64,000 nt of DNA from UTCHB3 sp964371075 (lineage in GTDB: Bacteria; Bacteroidota; Ignavibacteria; Ignavibacteriales; Ignavibacteriaceae): positions 124,001 to 188,000 of the forward strand of contig CAYJKN010000005.1 of the NCBI GenBank assembly GCA_964371075.1. Reading direction: 5' to 3'. A program made the position numbers and the translations under genes. Position 1 is the first letter of the stretch; the number at the start of each line of letters is the position of its first letter. The notes below the pieces were generated by a model, which did no database searches, was not told the DNA's origin, and saw nothing but the letters and a program-made list of their open reading frames with translations. Below are positions 35,437-43,664 of this stretch, piece by piece.

Positions 35437-35791
35437 CATCCGTCCAAACGGGCAATTTGAGTTCACCGGAGAAGCATTTATTGCAAAGCTCCTTCAAGTA
35501 GATGTAAAGAAACACACAGCAAAAATCGAGTACAAAACCCAATGGGGCGAAACTCGAATCGAGTGGGTGGACATTGAGTGGATAACGACAATTCGGCAGT
35601 TCCATGAAGACATGAGGCTTCTGAAAAAAAAATTGCAAGTCGAAAGGCAACGAAGAAAAAGGGAGCAGAAGAGTGAGTTACATCAGTCGAAGAAACAAGG
35701 AAGTCCCTTACATAAGGTTATCCGGACAAAAACTAACCAGCTTAGGGTTTGGAATCGGAAGCGAATTCAAGCTCACGACCGAACCGAATAA
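35372..35791 (+). CDS. Early phage protein of unknown function
   Basis: 139 residues. ATG 35372 has AGAGGT 8 bases upstream. The first 80 residues look like a small beta domain (REVIYFDIRPNGQFEFTGEA, IEYKTQWGETRIEWVDIEW), followed by a very basic helical tail. It overlaps the previous gene by 65 bases and the SymE-like gene by 119. Not recognised; nucleic-acid binding is likely from charge only. Confidence 0.6.
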   Translation: MHTQKLESTLRSLKGREVIYFDIRPNGQFEFTGEAFIAKLLQVDVKKHTAKIEYKTQWGETRIEWVDIEWITTIRQFHEDMRLLKKKLQVERQRRKREQKSELHQSKKQGSPLHKVIRTKTNQLRVWNRKRIQAHDRTE

Positions 35792-35819
35792 ACTGATACT
35801 CGAAAGGATACAACAATGA
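35673..35819 (+). CDS. SymE-like small protein (AbrB-type fold)
   Basis: 48 residues, GTG start at 35673 with GGGAG 8 bases upstream. The sequence YIRLSGQKLTSLGFGIGS then KLILERI matches the SymE toxin pattern (RLSG, hydrophobic, GF.IG, L.I), a swapped-hairpin AbrB-like fold. SymE of E. coli is an RNA-damaging or nucleoid-binding toxin; phage copies are common and unstudied. It ends in an ATGA overlap with the next gene, which supports its being translated. It lies largely inside the 3' end of the preceding gene in another frame. Confidence 0.7.
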   Translation: MSYISRRNKEVPYIRLSGQKLTSLGFGIGSEFKLTTEPNKLILERIQQ

Positions 35820-36028
35820 CATATGATGAATTAATGAGAGATGTAATCGGGGCACGGCCAAAGTTTGAAGAACCCGAAGAGCTGATGAAGCTCGTAAATC
35901 AGTTGATCTCACAAAATGAAGAGCTTCAAAGACGAGTAAAGATTTTGCAAGAGTGGAACAGCTATTACAAACAAGCAAATGTGGTACTGATGAACGAAAA
36001 TCATCAACTGAAATGGGGTGGAGAATGA
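35816..36028 (+). CDS. Small coiled-coil early protein
   Basis: 70 residues. After a short N-terminal part (TYDELMRDVIGARP), about residues 20-65 form a coiled coil with heptad leucines (LVNQLISQNEELQRRVKIL). Overlaps the SymE-like gene and the next gene by ATGA. No family recognised. Confidence 0.65.
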   Translation: MTYDELMRDVIGARPKFEEPEELMKLVNQLISQNEELQRRVKILQEWNSYYKQANVVLMNENHQLKWGGE

Positions 36029-36165
36029 CAGAGTTAGCGATAGGATTGATACTCGGTTGGATCTTCTGCAGCTTGAGTATAGCTCGAAACAGAGAAGATT
36101 ATACGCAGAAAATTGTAATGCTAAAACACGAAATATACAACCTAACAAAAGGAGCAACAAAATGA
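36025..36165 (+). CDS. Small single-pass membrane protein
   Basis: 46 residues, ATG 36025 overlapping the previous stop. One membrane helix at the N-terminus (LAIGLILGWIFCSLSIA), then a charged cytoplasmic or periplasmic helix. Its stop overlaps the next start (ATGA at 36162). The chain of overlaps on both sides is the main evidence that it is real. Function unknown. Confidence 0.65.
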   Translation: MTELAIGLILGWIFCSLSIARNREDYTQKIVMLKHEIYNLTKGATK

Positions 36166-37265
36166 GTTACCCTGTAAAACAGCCCGTTCAACAGACCGGG
36201 GAAAGTAACCTCAGTTTAGTTAAGGTCTCGCAAGAACTGATTGGTGATGCGAACAAACTAAACACAATATATCAGGAATTGAAAGACAAGACGATCTGCT
36301 TAATTCCTGAAACGGCAAATTTCAGTGCAGACAAAAGCAAGAAGCTGAGTCTGACTGTGATCACGGTAGATACAAAGATGGAATCTGCTTTCGGAAATCA
36401 AGATATTTATAAGACCGATTCCGGAACGTACGCTCTTCACCTTACTAAAGTCCGTGAGATATTCCTCGCCGCAGGGGGATCGGTTGATGATTCTCGAATC
36501 CTTGAGAGAAAAGTGGATCAAGAGGGACGGGTTCTATTCATCAGTCACCAGTTGAAAGGGCAAATCCAATCAATAGACGGTACAATCAAGACGGCAACAG
36601 CCACGGGAAAGTATGATTTTATTCGAGATTGTGACCGATTCCGAAAGGATGGACAGCCAAATATGAACGCAGTTAATCAACGGAGAAAACACGCAGAGGC
36701 ATTAGCGGAATCGAACGCAATGCAAAGACTGATTATATCTTTGGTGGCAAAACTTAAACCAAGCTACTCACTTACTGAACTTCAAAGTAAACCAATTGTA
36801 GTTGCATGTGTCACTCAGAGTAAAGAGGGTTTACTTGAACTACTTCCAGAAGCGGAAAGAGCCCAAGTGCGATCGGAATTCGTTCGAAAACAATTGGGGC
36901 TTGGAAATCCTATCTATGAAGGAAGGCAAATCGAGCAGAGTAAACCCGAGCCAGAAGAGGTGAAGGTGCAAGATGTATCGATGTCGGATGAGGAATATGA
37001 AAAAGTAGAAGCTGAAACAATTCATTATGAGGAAGAAGCCCCCACAATGCTACTTGGAGAGGACATTCGAGAGCAGGCAGAAATGTACCGTGATCTTACT
37101 GATGATGATAGAGCCGAAAGGATTATGAACCTCGTAGAGACAACCGGTTATGTGCCTGCTAATGGTGGGGCAATGACTATTGAACGAATTCGAAAGGCGA
37201 CCATCGACCAACAGATCGACTTTGTTGAACTACTTTTAAGATTGAAAAATACGGAGGGAATATGA
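36162..37265 (+). CDS. Early phage protein, probable recombination/annealing partner
   Basis: 367 residues from ATG 36162, which has AAAAGGAG upstream; the frame is open 48 codons further left but that overlaps two other genes. The N-terminal 230 residues look like a compact domain with VTVDT-like strands, KYDFIRDCDRF and QRRKHAEALAESNAMQRLI; the rest is acidic and probably disordered (EPEEVKVQDVSMSDEEY), then a short helical end. It is not recognised. Because it directly precedes SbcD-like, helicase and SbcC-like genes, a single-strand annealing or recombination mediator role is a fair guess. Overlaps the nuclease gene by 4 bases. Confidence 0.65.
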   Translation: MSYPVKQPVQQTGESNLSLVKVSQELIGDANKLNTIYQELKDKTICLIPETANFSADKSKKLSLTVITVDTKMESAFGNQDIYKTDSGTYALHLTKVREIFLAAGGSVDDSRILERKVDQEGRVLFISHQLKGQIQSIDGTIKTATATGKYDFIRDCDRFRKDGQPNMNAVNQRRKHAEALAESNAMQRLIISLVAKLKPSYSLTELQSKPIVVACVTQSKEGLLELLPEAERAQVRSEFVRKQLGLGNPIYEGRQIEQSKPEPEEVKVQDVSMSDEEYEKVEAETIHYEEEAPTMLLGEDIREQAEMYRDLTDDDRAERIMNLVETTGYVPANGGAMTIERIRKATIDQQIDFVELLLRLKNTEGI

Positions 37266-38455
37266 GACGGGATTTGACATTCCTACATACAGCAGATTGG
37301 CATGCAGACAGTGATCCAGTTAAGCAAGAGAAGCTGATCAGGAGTCTGGAGTTCCTAACCGGTTATGTTGCCAAGAATGATGTAACCGCGATAATCCACT
37401 CAGGCGACATTTGGGAGCGGAAACAAAGTTACACAGAGAATTCAGGTGTACCAATTGTGATCGAATACCTAAAAAAAATGAGCAAGTATGTTGAACACAT
37501 ATTTATTACCAAGGGCAATAATCATCACGACGAGCCCGGGAGTGTTGCACTTCTTCACCAAATAGAACCAAACATTCACGCATACGAACGACCGGCAGTG
37601 TTGGCAGTGGGTCGGGACCAGGTGACAATGCTCAATGGTGAAATGAATCCATACTTTCAGCATCCCGAATATCTGATCTCTCTCGTACCATATCCGACCA
37701 AAGCAGCATTAGTAGGAGATCAGGGCATTGACAACAACAACACGCAATTCCTTGAAGAGTTTGAGAATATCTTTGAAGCAATCGGGATGTATCAAGAGAA
37801 TTTCAGCACACTCCCTCACCTGCTCGCATTTCACGGAAATGTGATGGGTTCGAGACTTTCATCTGGGCAGTCACTGCTCGGACAAGATATTATAGTTTCA
37901 CCCACCACACTTCGAAAAGCCCGAGCGCACTATTACGCCCTTGGGCACATTCATCTCGCACAGAACATAGCAGAAGACATTCGTTATTCGGGCTCGATCT
38001 ACAACAAGAGCTGGGGAGAGACCGAACAGAAGATTTTTAATGTAGTCAGCATTACCGAGATCGACCCGAAAACTTACGACCTACATATAGAACCTGTCAG
38101 GATCACAAATGCACGACCGATGATAACCGTTGAAGGCACCTACGATTTTGAAAAGTCGAAGTGGGTCTTCAACGGATCATTCGAGAAGATCGAGGATGCT
38201 GAATATCGTTTCCGCTATAGAGTAAATGAAGAGGAGATCAAAGCACTCACCATCGACAAAGTTGACGAACTGAAACGCATCTTCAATTCAGATGTCAGGA
38301 TCGAACGAGAGATCGTGCCTATGGAAAGAGAATCGAGATCGGAAAAGATCATGACTTGCAAAAGTCTTTATGATGAAGTCCTGGAATATGCAGAGGTGGT
38401 AGAAGTTAAAGTTAATGCCAGTATCAAGCCAAAAGTTCAGGAGATCGAACAATGA
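37262..38455 (+). CDS. SbcD/Mre11-like phage exonuclease subunit
   Basis: 397 residues. Calcineurin-like metallophosphoesterase with the metal ligands in order: D12-x-H14 (HTADWHAD), GD in HSGDIWER, GNNHHD, a His in LAFHGN and GHIH in YALGHIHLAQ. The order and spacing match SbcD/Mre11 and T4 gp47. With the SbcC-like ATPase two genes downstream it should form a nuclease complex that processes DNA ends for phage recombination and replication. It is co-translated with its neighbours through ATGA overlaps on both sides. Confidence 0.88.
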   Translation: MRRDLTFLHTADWHADSDPVKQEKLIRSLEFLTGYVAKNDVTAIIHSGDIWERKQSYTENSGVPIVIEYLKKMSKYVEHIFITKGNNHHDEPGSVALLHQIEPNIHAYERPAVLAVGRDQVTMLNGEMNPYFQHPEYLISLVPYPTKAALVGDQGIDNNNTQFLEEFENIFEAIGMYQENFSTLPHLLAFHGNVMGSRLSSGQSLLGQDIIVSPTTLRKARAHYYALGHIHLAQNIAEDIRYSGSIYNKSWGETEQKIFNVVSITEIDPKTYDLHIEPVRITNARPMITVEGTYDFEKSKWVFNGSFEKIEDAEYRFRYRVNEEEIKALTIDKVDELKRIFNSDVRIEREIVPMERESRSEKIMTCKSLYDEVLEYAEVVEVKVNASIKPKVQEIEQ

Positions 38456-40032
38456 GAAGTACATCAAATTCCTTTCAATTGAGAGCCTGGCAAGCCAAGG
38501 CGAAGGAGTTGATTAAGGTCCGTATAAACGCCGGCAAAAAAGACTTCCTGTGTGTCGCCACTCCCGGGGGCGGTAAAACAAACCTTGCACTCGCATTCGC
38601 CCGGGAAGCGCTTGAGTCGGGTTTCGTTCAGAGGGTTGTAGTTGTAGTTCCCACGGAGCATTTGAAGAAGCAATGGGCACAAAATGCGGCAATTAATTTC
38701 GGACTCGATCTCGATCCATACTTCAAAAATGATGCAATGCGAGAGGCCGCAGATTATGATGGAGTGGTTATCACCTATGCGCAATTAGGGAAAGATCCGC
38801 AAGTCCACAAATACAATACCGAAAGAGCCAAGACGCTCGCAATCTTTGACGAGGTTCATCACGCAGGCGATTCATTAAGCTGGGGTCAAGGAGTGTTGAT
38901 CGGATTCGAGAATGCAATATTCAGACTTGAAATGAGTGGAACGCCTTTCAGGTGTGATGATGCCAAAATCCCTTTCATCACCTATGAGAATGATGTGAGC
39001 AAAGCTGACTACGAGTATAGCTATGAACAGGCGATGCTCGATAATGTTTGTCGACCCGTGTTTTTCCCCGCGTACGATGGAAAGATGAAATATAAAGTTG
39101 GAATGGAAATATTTGAGCACTCGTTCGCTGACAGAATAGAAAAGGATCTCGTATCGAAACGATTAAAAACGGCACTTGCAACAGGTGGCGGATGGCTTAG
39201 ACAGGTGATCAGCGAGGCACACGCCAAGTTAGTAGAGATCAGACGCGGTGAGCATCCAAACGCCGGTGGTTTAATCTTCGCAATTAACCAGAAGCACGCA
39301 AAGGACATTCAGAAAGTCGTACACTCTGTGACCGGGGTTATACCTGAAATTGTGATTAGTGAAGACACTGACGGCTCCAGACGGATTGAAGGATTCACTA
39401 ACAGCTATGAACCTTGGATTGTCTGTGTAAAGATGATTTCAGAGGGTGTTGACATTCCACGATTGAGGGTTGGAGTTTACGCTACCAATGTTAAAGCAGA
39501 GTTATTTTTCAGACAGGCAGTAGGTCGATTTGTGAGAATAATTCAAGGAATCCGAGAACAGGAAGCTCATATTTATATCCCCATGGACCCGGAAATAACC
39601 AAGATGGCAAAGGAAATTCAAGAGGAACGGGAGCACTCGTTAGCAGAAGCTGAGAGGATGGCCACAACCGATCTCTTTGGAAATCCTGTAAGTGATTACA
39701 TGCCGGCAAGACAGGGAAAGTTCATTCCACTTTCATCAGAAGCTGGTGAAGCAACCATATATCAGACGACAGTAGAAATTGGATCGGGAGCTAAAATGAG
39801 TGTGGTTCAACAGACAGAACAAACAATTTACGAACAAAAGAGAAGGCTAAAAGAACGGATTAACTCAATAGCAAAAAACCTTGCATTAAAAGACGCCCGG
39901 GAGATGAGGCTCGAAAGACCTGACTTCCCAAGGTACCACCGGCAATGGATCGATAACGGTGGAAAGAACATCGAGCTTGAAACACTTCCCGAATTAGAGA
40001 AGCGGTTAAACTGGCTTTTACAACAAAACTAA
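38452..40032 (+). CDS. Superfamily 2 DNA helicase, UvsW/RAD25-like
   Basis: 526 residues. Motif I is ATPGGGKT (36-43), motif II DEVH (133-136), motif III SGTPF, motif VI RQAVGRFVRI, giving a complete SF2 core of about 400 residues. The C-terminal part has a coiled stretch (EQTIYEQKRRLKERI). Encoded between SbcD-like and SbcC-like genes, so it probably remodels branched DNA during phage recombination-dependent replication, as UvsW does in T4. Overlaps the SbcD-like stop by 4 bases. Confidence 0.9.
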   Translation: MRSTSNSFQLRAWQAKAKELIKVRINAGKKDFLCVATPGGGKTNLALAFAREALESGFVQRVVVVVPTEHLKKQWAQNAAINFGLDLDPYFKNDAMREAADYDGVVITYAQLGKDPQVHKYNTERAKTLAIFDEVHHAGDSLSWGQGVLIGFENAIFRLEMSGTPFRCDDAKIPFITYENDVSKADYEYSYEQAMLDNVCRPVFFPAYDGKMKYKVGMEIFEHSFADRIEKDLVSKRLKTALATGGGWLRQVISEAHAKLVEIRRGEHPNAGGLIFAINQKHAKDIQKVVHSVTGVIPEIVISEDTDGSRRIEGFTNSYEPWIVCVKMISEGVDIPRLRVGVYATNVKAELFFRQAVGRFVRIIQGIREQEAHIYIPMDPEITKMAKEIQEEREHSLAEAERMATTDLFGNPVSDYMPARQGKFIPLSSEAGEATIYQTTVEIGSGAKMSVVQQTEQTIYEQKRRLKERINSIAKNLALKDAREMRLERPDFPRYHRQWIDNGGKNIELETLPELEKRLNWLLQQN

Positions 40033-40051
40033 CCAAACAAAGGAATCTACA

Positions 40052-42487
40052 ATGAAGATACACAGCTTGAAGCTCCGAGGAGCTATAGGAATCAGAAAGG
40101 GACTTGGCCAAGAAGAAGTCTCGTTAAACTTTAAGGATTTTTCACCTGGACTGGTGGCGATCTCCGGAAGGAATGGAACCGGTAAGACAACCATCATTGA
40201 GAACCTACACCCATACAGATGTATGGTATCGAGAGATGGAAGTCTGACAACTCAATTCTATTTGAAAGACTCATTCAGAGTTCTTGAATTCGAGTACAAT
40301 GGCAAACGGTATGAAAGTAAGATACTGATCGATGCACTGACAGGAGCGAGCGAGGCATACCTGTTTGAGGAAGGCAAAGCATTAAACGACGGGAAGCTCA
40401 CAACCTACGATAGTGCGATTGAGAACCTTTTAGGAAGTCGGGATCTTTTCTTCAATTCGGTTTTTTCAGGCCAGAAGTCAAAAGGTATCGCACAGCTTAA
40501 GCCAGCCGAAATCAAAACTCTATTTTTCGAACTCCTTAACTTGAATCATTATGAGATCTATTGTGAAAAAGCAAAAGCACGATTGAGAGAAAAACAGTTG
40601 GAATTAAGCTCGATCGAGGGAGAGATCAAAATACTTATGGAAACAGTGTCCGAAGTAAACGAAGCGGATCTGATCAGGGGAAAAGAAACTCTCCAATACC
40701 TCGAGGAAGCTATTCTGACGAGCGGGAACGCATTTAGGAAAGCACGAAAACAGAAAGATGAGTTACAGACTGCTTTGGTAAAAAATGAGTCTCTATTAGC
40801 CACAAATCAGTCGATAAAGGCAGAAATCGGAACTAAACGCAATCGATTATCAGAGATCGAAACTGGATTGCAAAGAGATTTAGAGCAAATGTCAATCGCC
40901 TTAAAAGAGGAATTGAGAAAGTGCGGAGATGGTGAAGATCAAGGGAAGCGGTTAATTGAAATTCAAGAGAAGATTAAGAGAGCTAAAAAGCTGATGATGA
41001 ACCTTGATACCATCAAGAAGAGCATTGCTGAGAAGCAAGAGCTTGAAGCATCCTTAAAATCCATTAAGGAGAAGATTGACAAGCAAATGCTACAATTGAG
41101 GAATGTTATAGAGCATAAACAGAAGCTATTAGATCGATTACCCTTGGATCTGATCAACGATGTAGAGAGAAAAATATTCGAGACTTCACATCAGGAAGCA
41201 AAGCTGAAGAGGGACCTTGAAAAAGCAGAATCAGAGTGTGATTTGATTAATGAAGTACCGTGTGACGAGATCACCGGTTCGAACTGCCAATTTCTTAAAA
41301 ATGCTCATCTGATGAGAGAGGCAATACCGGCAATAAAAAACGAGCTGAAATCTCTCAACTCGACGTTGGAAATTGACCGGGAAACTCTGAAAAATCTTAA
41401 GGATAGGAAACAGGAAGTCGAAACAGAGATAGCGCAATTTGAAGAGTTGGCAAAGATTGTAAAGAATGGCGAGCAGGAGCAAAGACTTGAGGCGAGCAGG
41501 ATCGAAGACGAACTGGCCAGACTGGAACAGCATCCCTGGGAATCGTTACTGCAGGAAGCTCTAAAAGCAGAGAACGACATCAAACTACACCAAATGGAGA
41601 TCGAAGCACTTGCCAAGGAAGACGAGGCTATAAGAAAGCAAAGAGCAACGATCATTGAAAGATATGAAGCGATCGAAGATGAGAAGCGTAGATCAGCTGC
41701 AGAGATGGCCGATCAGATATTAGGCGACATCAGGAAACTCGAAGAGGATTGCATAGATAATCTTGAAGAAACTCTTATAAATACACGGTATGAGATTCAG
41801 AGCATTGACTCACAAATTGAAAGGCATATTGAGGAGATCGAGCTTCTGAATTCAAGAGTCCGGGAACACCAGGCAAAACTGACAAAGATTGAGTTGGAAC
41901 TGGAAGCCGTCAGGCAGAACCAGGTGAAGATCAATACAAAACAGACCGAAAAAATCCTGATCGAGTCCGAAGTTAAGGATTTCGCATTCCTGGTTAAAGC
42001 ATTCGATAAGACCGGCATTCCAGTTCTGAAATTGGAGAACTCCGGTGTCGAAATCTCGTCACGGGCAAATGAACTTTTAAGTCTATTTGAGAATAAATTC
42101 AGAATTGTATTTGAGACAACGAGCTGGACCAAGGACAAGAAGAAGCTTAAAGAAACCTTCCTGATCAATGTTTTAGAAGATGACGGAGTATGCAACCTGA
42201 GTGATAAATCAGGTGGGCAACAAGTATGGTTGGAAACAGCGATCCAGTTAGCGATCTCCCTTGTTGTAAGGCAACAGGGGCGCAGAATCGAGACAAGTTT
42301 CTTAGATGAAAAAGACGGAGCTTTAGACATCGACAATGCCTACAGCTATGTTCAAATGCTTGAAAAAGCGCACACTATGAGCGGAGTACATAACACTTTC
42401 ATCATCACCCACCGGCCAGAACTTTTGGATATGATACCACAAAAAGTGCTTTTGAAAGACGGATTTTTACAGACTACTAACAACTAA
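40052..42487 (+). CDS. SbcC/Rad50-like phage ATPase
   Basis: 811 residues. Walker A GRNGTGKT (39-46) near the N-terminus, two long coiled-coil arms (about 165-395 and 430-640), and at the C-terminus a signature-like LSDKSGGQQVW and Walker B SFLDEKDGALD. Between the arms is an unusual hook with C396, C404 and C412 instead of a simple Cys-x-x-Cys. It should act as the ATPase partner of the SbcD-like nuclease. ATG 40052 follows AAAGGA. Length is below cellular SbcC (about 1000), typical for phage gp46-type proteins. Confidence 0.88.
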   Translation: MKIHSLKLRGAIGIRKGLGQEEVSLNFKDFSPGLVAISGRNGTGKTTIIENLHPYRCMVSRDGSLTTQFYLKDSFRVLEFEYNGKRYESKILIDALTGASEAYLFEEGKALNDGKLTTYDSAIENLLGSRDLFFNSVFSGQKSKGIAQLKPAEIKTLFFELLNLNHYEIYCEKAKARLREKQLELSSIEGEIKILMETVSEVNEADLIRGKETLQYLEEAILTSGNAFRKARKQKDELQTALVKNESLLATNQSIKAEIGTKRNRLSEIETGLQRDLEQMSIALKEELRKCGDGEDQGKRLIEIQEKIKRAKKLMMNLDTIKKSIAEKQELEASLKSIKEKIDKQMLQLRNVIEHKQKLLDRLPLDLINDVERKIFETSHQEAKLKRDLEKAESECDLINEVPCDEITGSNCQFLKNAHLMREAIPAIKNELKSLNSTLEIDRETLKNLKDRKQEVETEIAQFEELAKIVKNGEQEQRLEASRIEDELARLEQHPWESLLQEALKAENDIKLHQMEIEALAKEDEAIRKQRATIIERYEAIEDEKRRSAAEMADQILGDIRKLEEDCIDNLEETLINTRYEIQSIDSQIERHIEEIELLNSRVREHQAKLTKIELELEAVRQNQVKINTKQTEKILIESEVKDFAFLVKAFDKTGIPVLKLENSGVEISSRANELLSLFENKFRIVFETTSWTKDKKKLKETFLINVLEDDGVCNLSDKSGGQQVWLETAIQLAISLVVRQQGRRIETSFLDEKDGALDIDNAYSYVQMLEKAHTMSGVHNTFIITHRPELLDMIPQKVLLKDGFLQTTNN

Positions 42488-42499
42488 CAGGAAATAACA

Positions 42500-42718
42500 A
42501 TGAAAACAACTATTGAACATCTTGAGGAGATCAAATCACATTACTCAGGATGGATTTGCAGTACCGAAGGATTCGTGAAGGAGCTCGAAGAGAAGCAATC
42601 TCCCCCTGATGAAAAAGTCCGGTTGGAAGCTTACTATAGCAAAAATCTCACTGATTACAGAGCAAAGATAGCGGCACTAAACACCGCGATTGAGGAGATG
42701 AAAGGAGTTACAGTATGA
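42500..42718 (+). CDS. Small early phage protein
   Basis: 72 residues with an AGGAAAT site. Predicted helical hairpin (IEHLEEIKSHYSGWI, then YRAKIAALNTAIEEM). Not recognised. Overlaps the next gene by 4 bases. Confidence 0.65.
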   Translation: MKTTIEHLEEIKSHYSGWICSTEGFVKELEEKQSPPDEKVRLEAYYSKNLTDYRAKIAALNTAIEEMKGVTV

Positions 42719-43011
42719 CTTGTATTGACTGCGATGGCGAAATGAAGGCAATTTTGGAAGGGGCACTCATTGAGTGTTCCTCTCGCCACATGATACAAAA
42801 AACCATAGGGAGTGAAGAGATCAGAACCAGCAAGTGCCGTGCATGTGGAGAGGAAATTATCTTCATGCCAACCAAAGCCGGTAAACAGATACCTGTCAAT
42901 GCTGACACTTACGATTATTCAAAACTCTTCGACATTAAAAAGCATACATCACATTTTGCGACATGTCCACAGGCGAAGCAATTTAGAAGCTCAAAACCCA
43001 AAAGAAAATGA
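42715..43011 (+). CDS. Phage zinc-finger protein
   Basis: 98 residues. Cys pairs CIDC (residues 3-6) and CRAC (about 41-44), followed by GEEIIFMPTKAGKQIPVNADT, a pattern found in many small phage proteins, and a final HFATC. This family probably binds zinc and acts in early phage metabolism; no activity is established. Last gene before the minus-strand interruption at 43061. Confidence 0.7.
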   Translation: MTCIDCDGEMKAILEGALIECSSRHMIQKTIGSEEIRTSKCRACGEEIIFMPTKAGKQIPVNADTYDYSKLFDIKKHTSHFATCPQAKQFRSSKPKRK

Positions 43012-43060
43012 TGAAATCAATTGATAATAATGCAGTATTTAAAAGAATACTTAGGACTAA

Positions 43061-43339
43061 TCATTTGCCAGAAACGATGTGGTTTCGGATTAATATTTTT
43101 TCACTCTCATCAAGTGTTGAGTTTTCAAGTGTTTTGAGAAGGTCATGGGTTGAACGTGGATTACCATAAAAAAGAGCAGTCAATTGGGAGACTTTTATTT
43201 CAATTAAAGCTTCCATCTTTAAATGAAGTTGTAGAGGTTCCTTCTTTTCACTAATCTTGGTCTGATGATAATGTAACTGACTATTATGACGATTTATCAA
43301 AGATTCAATGTAATCCTGAGCTTTATCCAATGGTAGCAT
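43061..43339 (-). CDS. Unidentified small protein on the opposite strand of the early operon
   Basis: 92 residues, ATG 43339 preceded by AAGG. Helical, with paired histidines (HNSQLHYHQ) near the front. Not recognised. It is the only minus-strand gene between 34.4 and 53.6 kb, with no overlap with the plus-strand genes beside it, so it may be an independently expressed extra gene. It could also be a spurious frame. Confidence 0.5.
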   Translation of the reverse strand: MLPLDKAQDYIESLINRHNSQLHYHQTKISEKKEPLQLHLKMEALIEIKVSQLTALFYGNPRSTHDLLKTLENSTLDESEKILIRNHIVSGK

Positions 43340-43392
43340 ATGGGAACCTTAAAGTTAAGAAAATTATCAGTTAAAAATAGGAAAAAATCAGC

Positions 43393-43662
43393 ATGAAGAC
43401 AAACAGAATAATCGAGAATTTCAACGATCTGCATAAGCCATTCAGGCTTAAAATAATTGATCAGAAAGTGCAACTGGTATCAGCTTCGAATGGTGTTGAA
43501 ACGGTACACATGGAAGTTTGGAGAGCAGAGATGCAGGTGGTTGTGAGACCGGTTTATTGGTTATCATGGAAATACAGAGTTGAACTGATGACAGAATATC
43601 TGCGGATTGCAGGAAAGTTGTTGAGACAGATCCACAACAATATACCAAAGGAGAAGAATTAG
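43393..43662 (+). CDS. Small phage protein of unknown function
   Basis: 89 residues, ATG 43393 with an AGGAAA site. Begins with a helical segment, then beta-strand-like stretches (RLKIIDQKVQLVS, MQVVVRPVYWLSWKY), ending in a basic helix. Placed just ahead of the replication gene. Not recognised. Confidence 0.6.
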   Translation: MKTNRIIENFNDLHKPFRLKIIDQKVQLVSASNGVETVHMEVWRAEMQVVVRPVYWLSWKYRVELMTEYLRIAGKLLRQIHNNIPKEKN

Positions 43663-43664
43663 TT

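Noticed and set aside
41797..42336. Minus-strand frame of 179 codons opposite the SbcC-like gene
   Set aside because: Ser/Leu-rich complement of a coiled-coil gene with no start signals.
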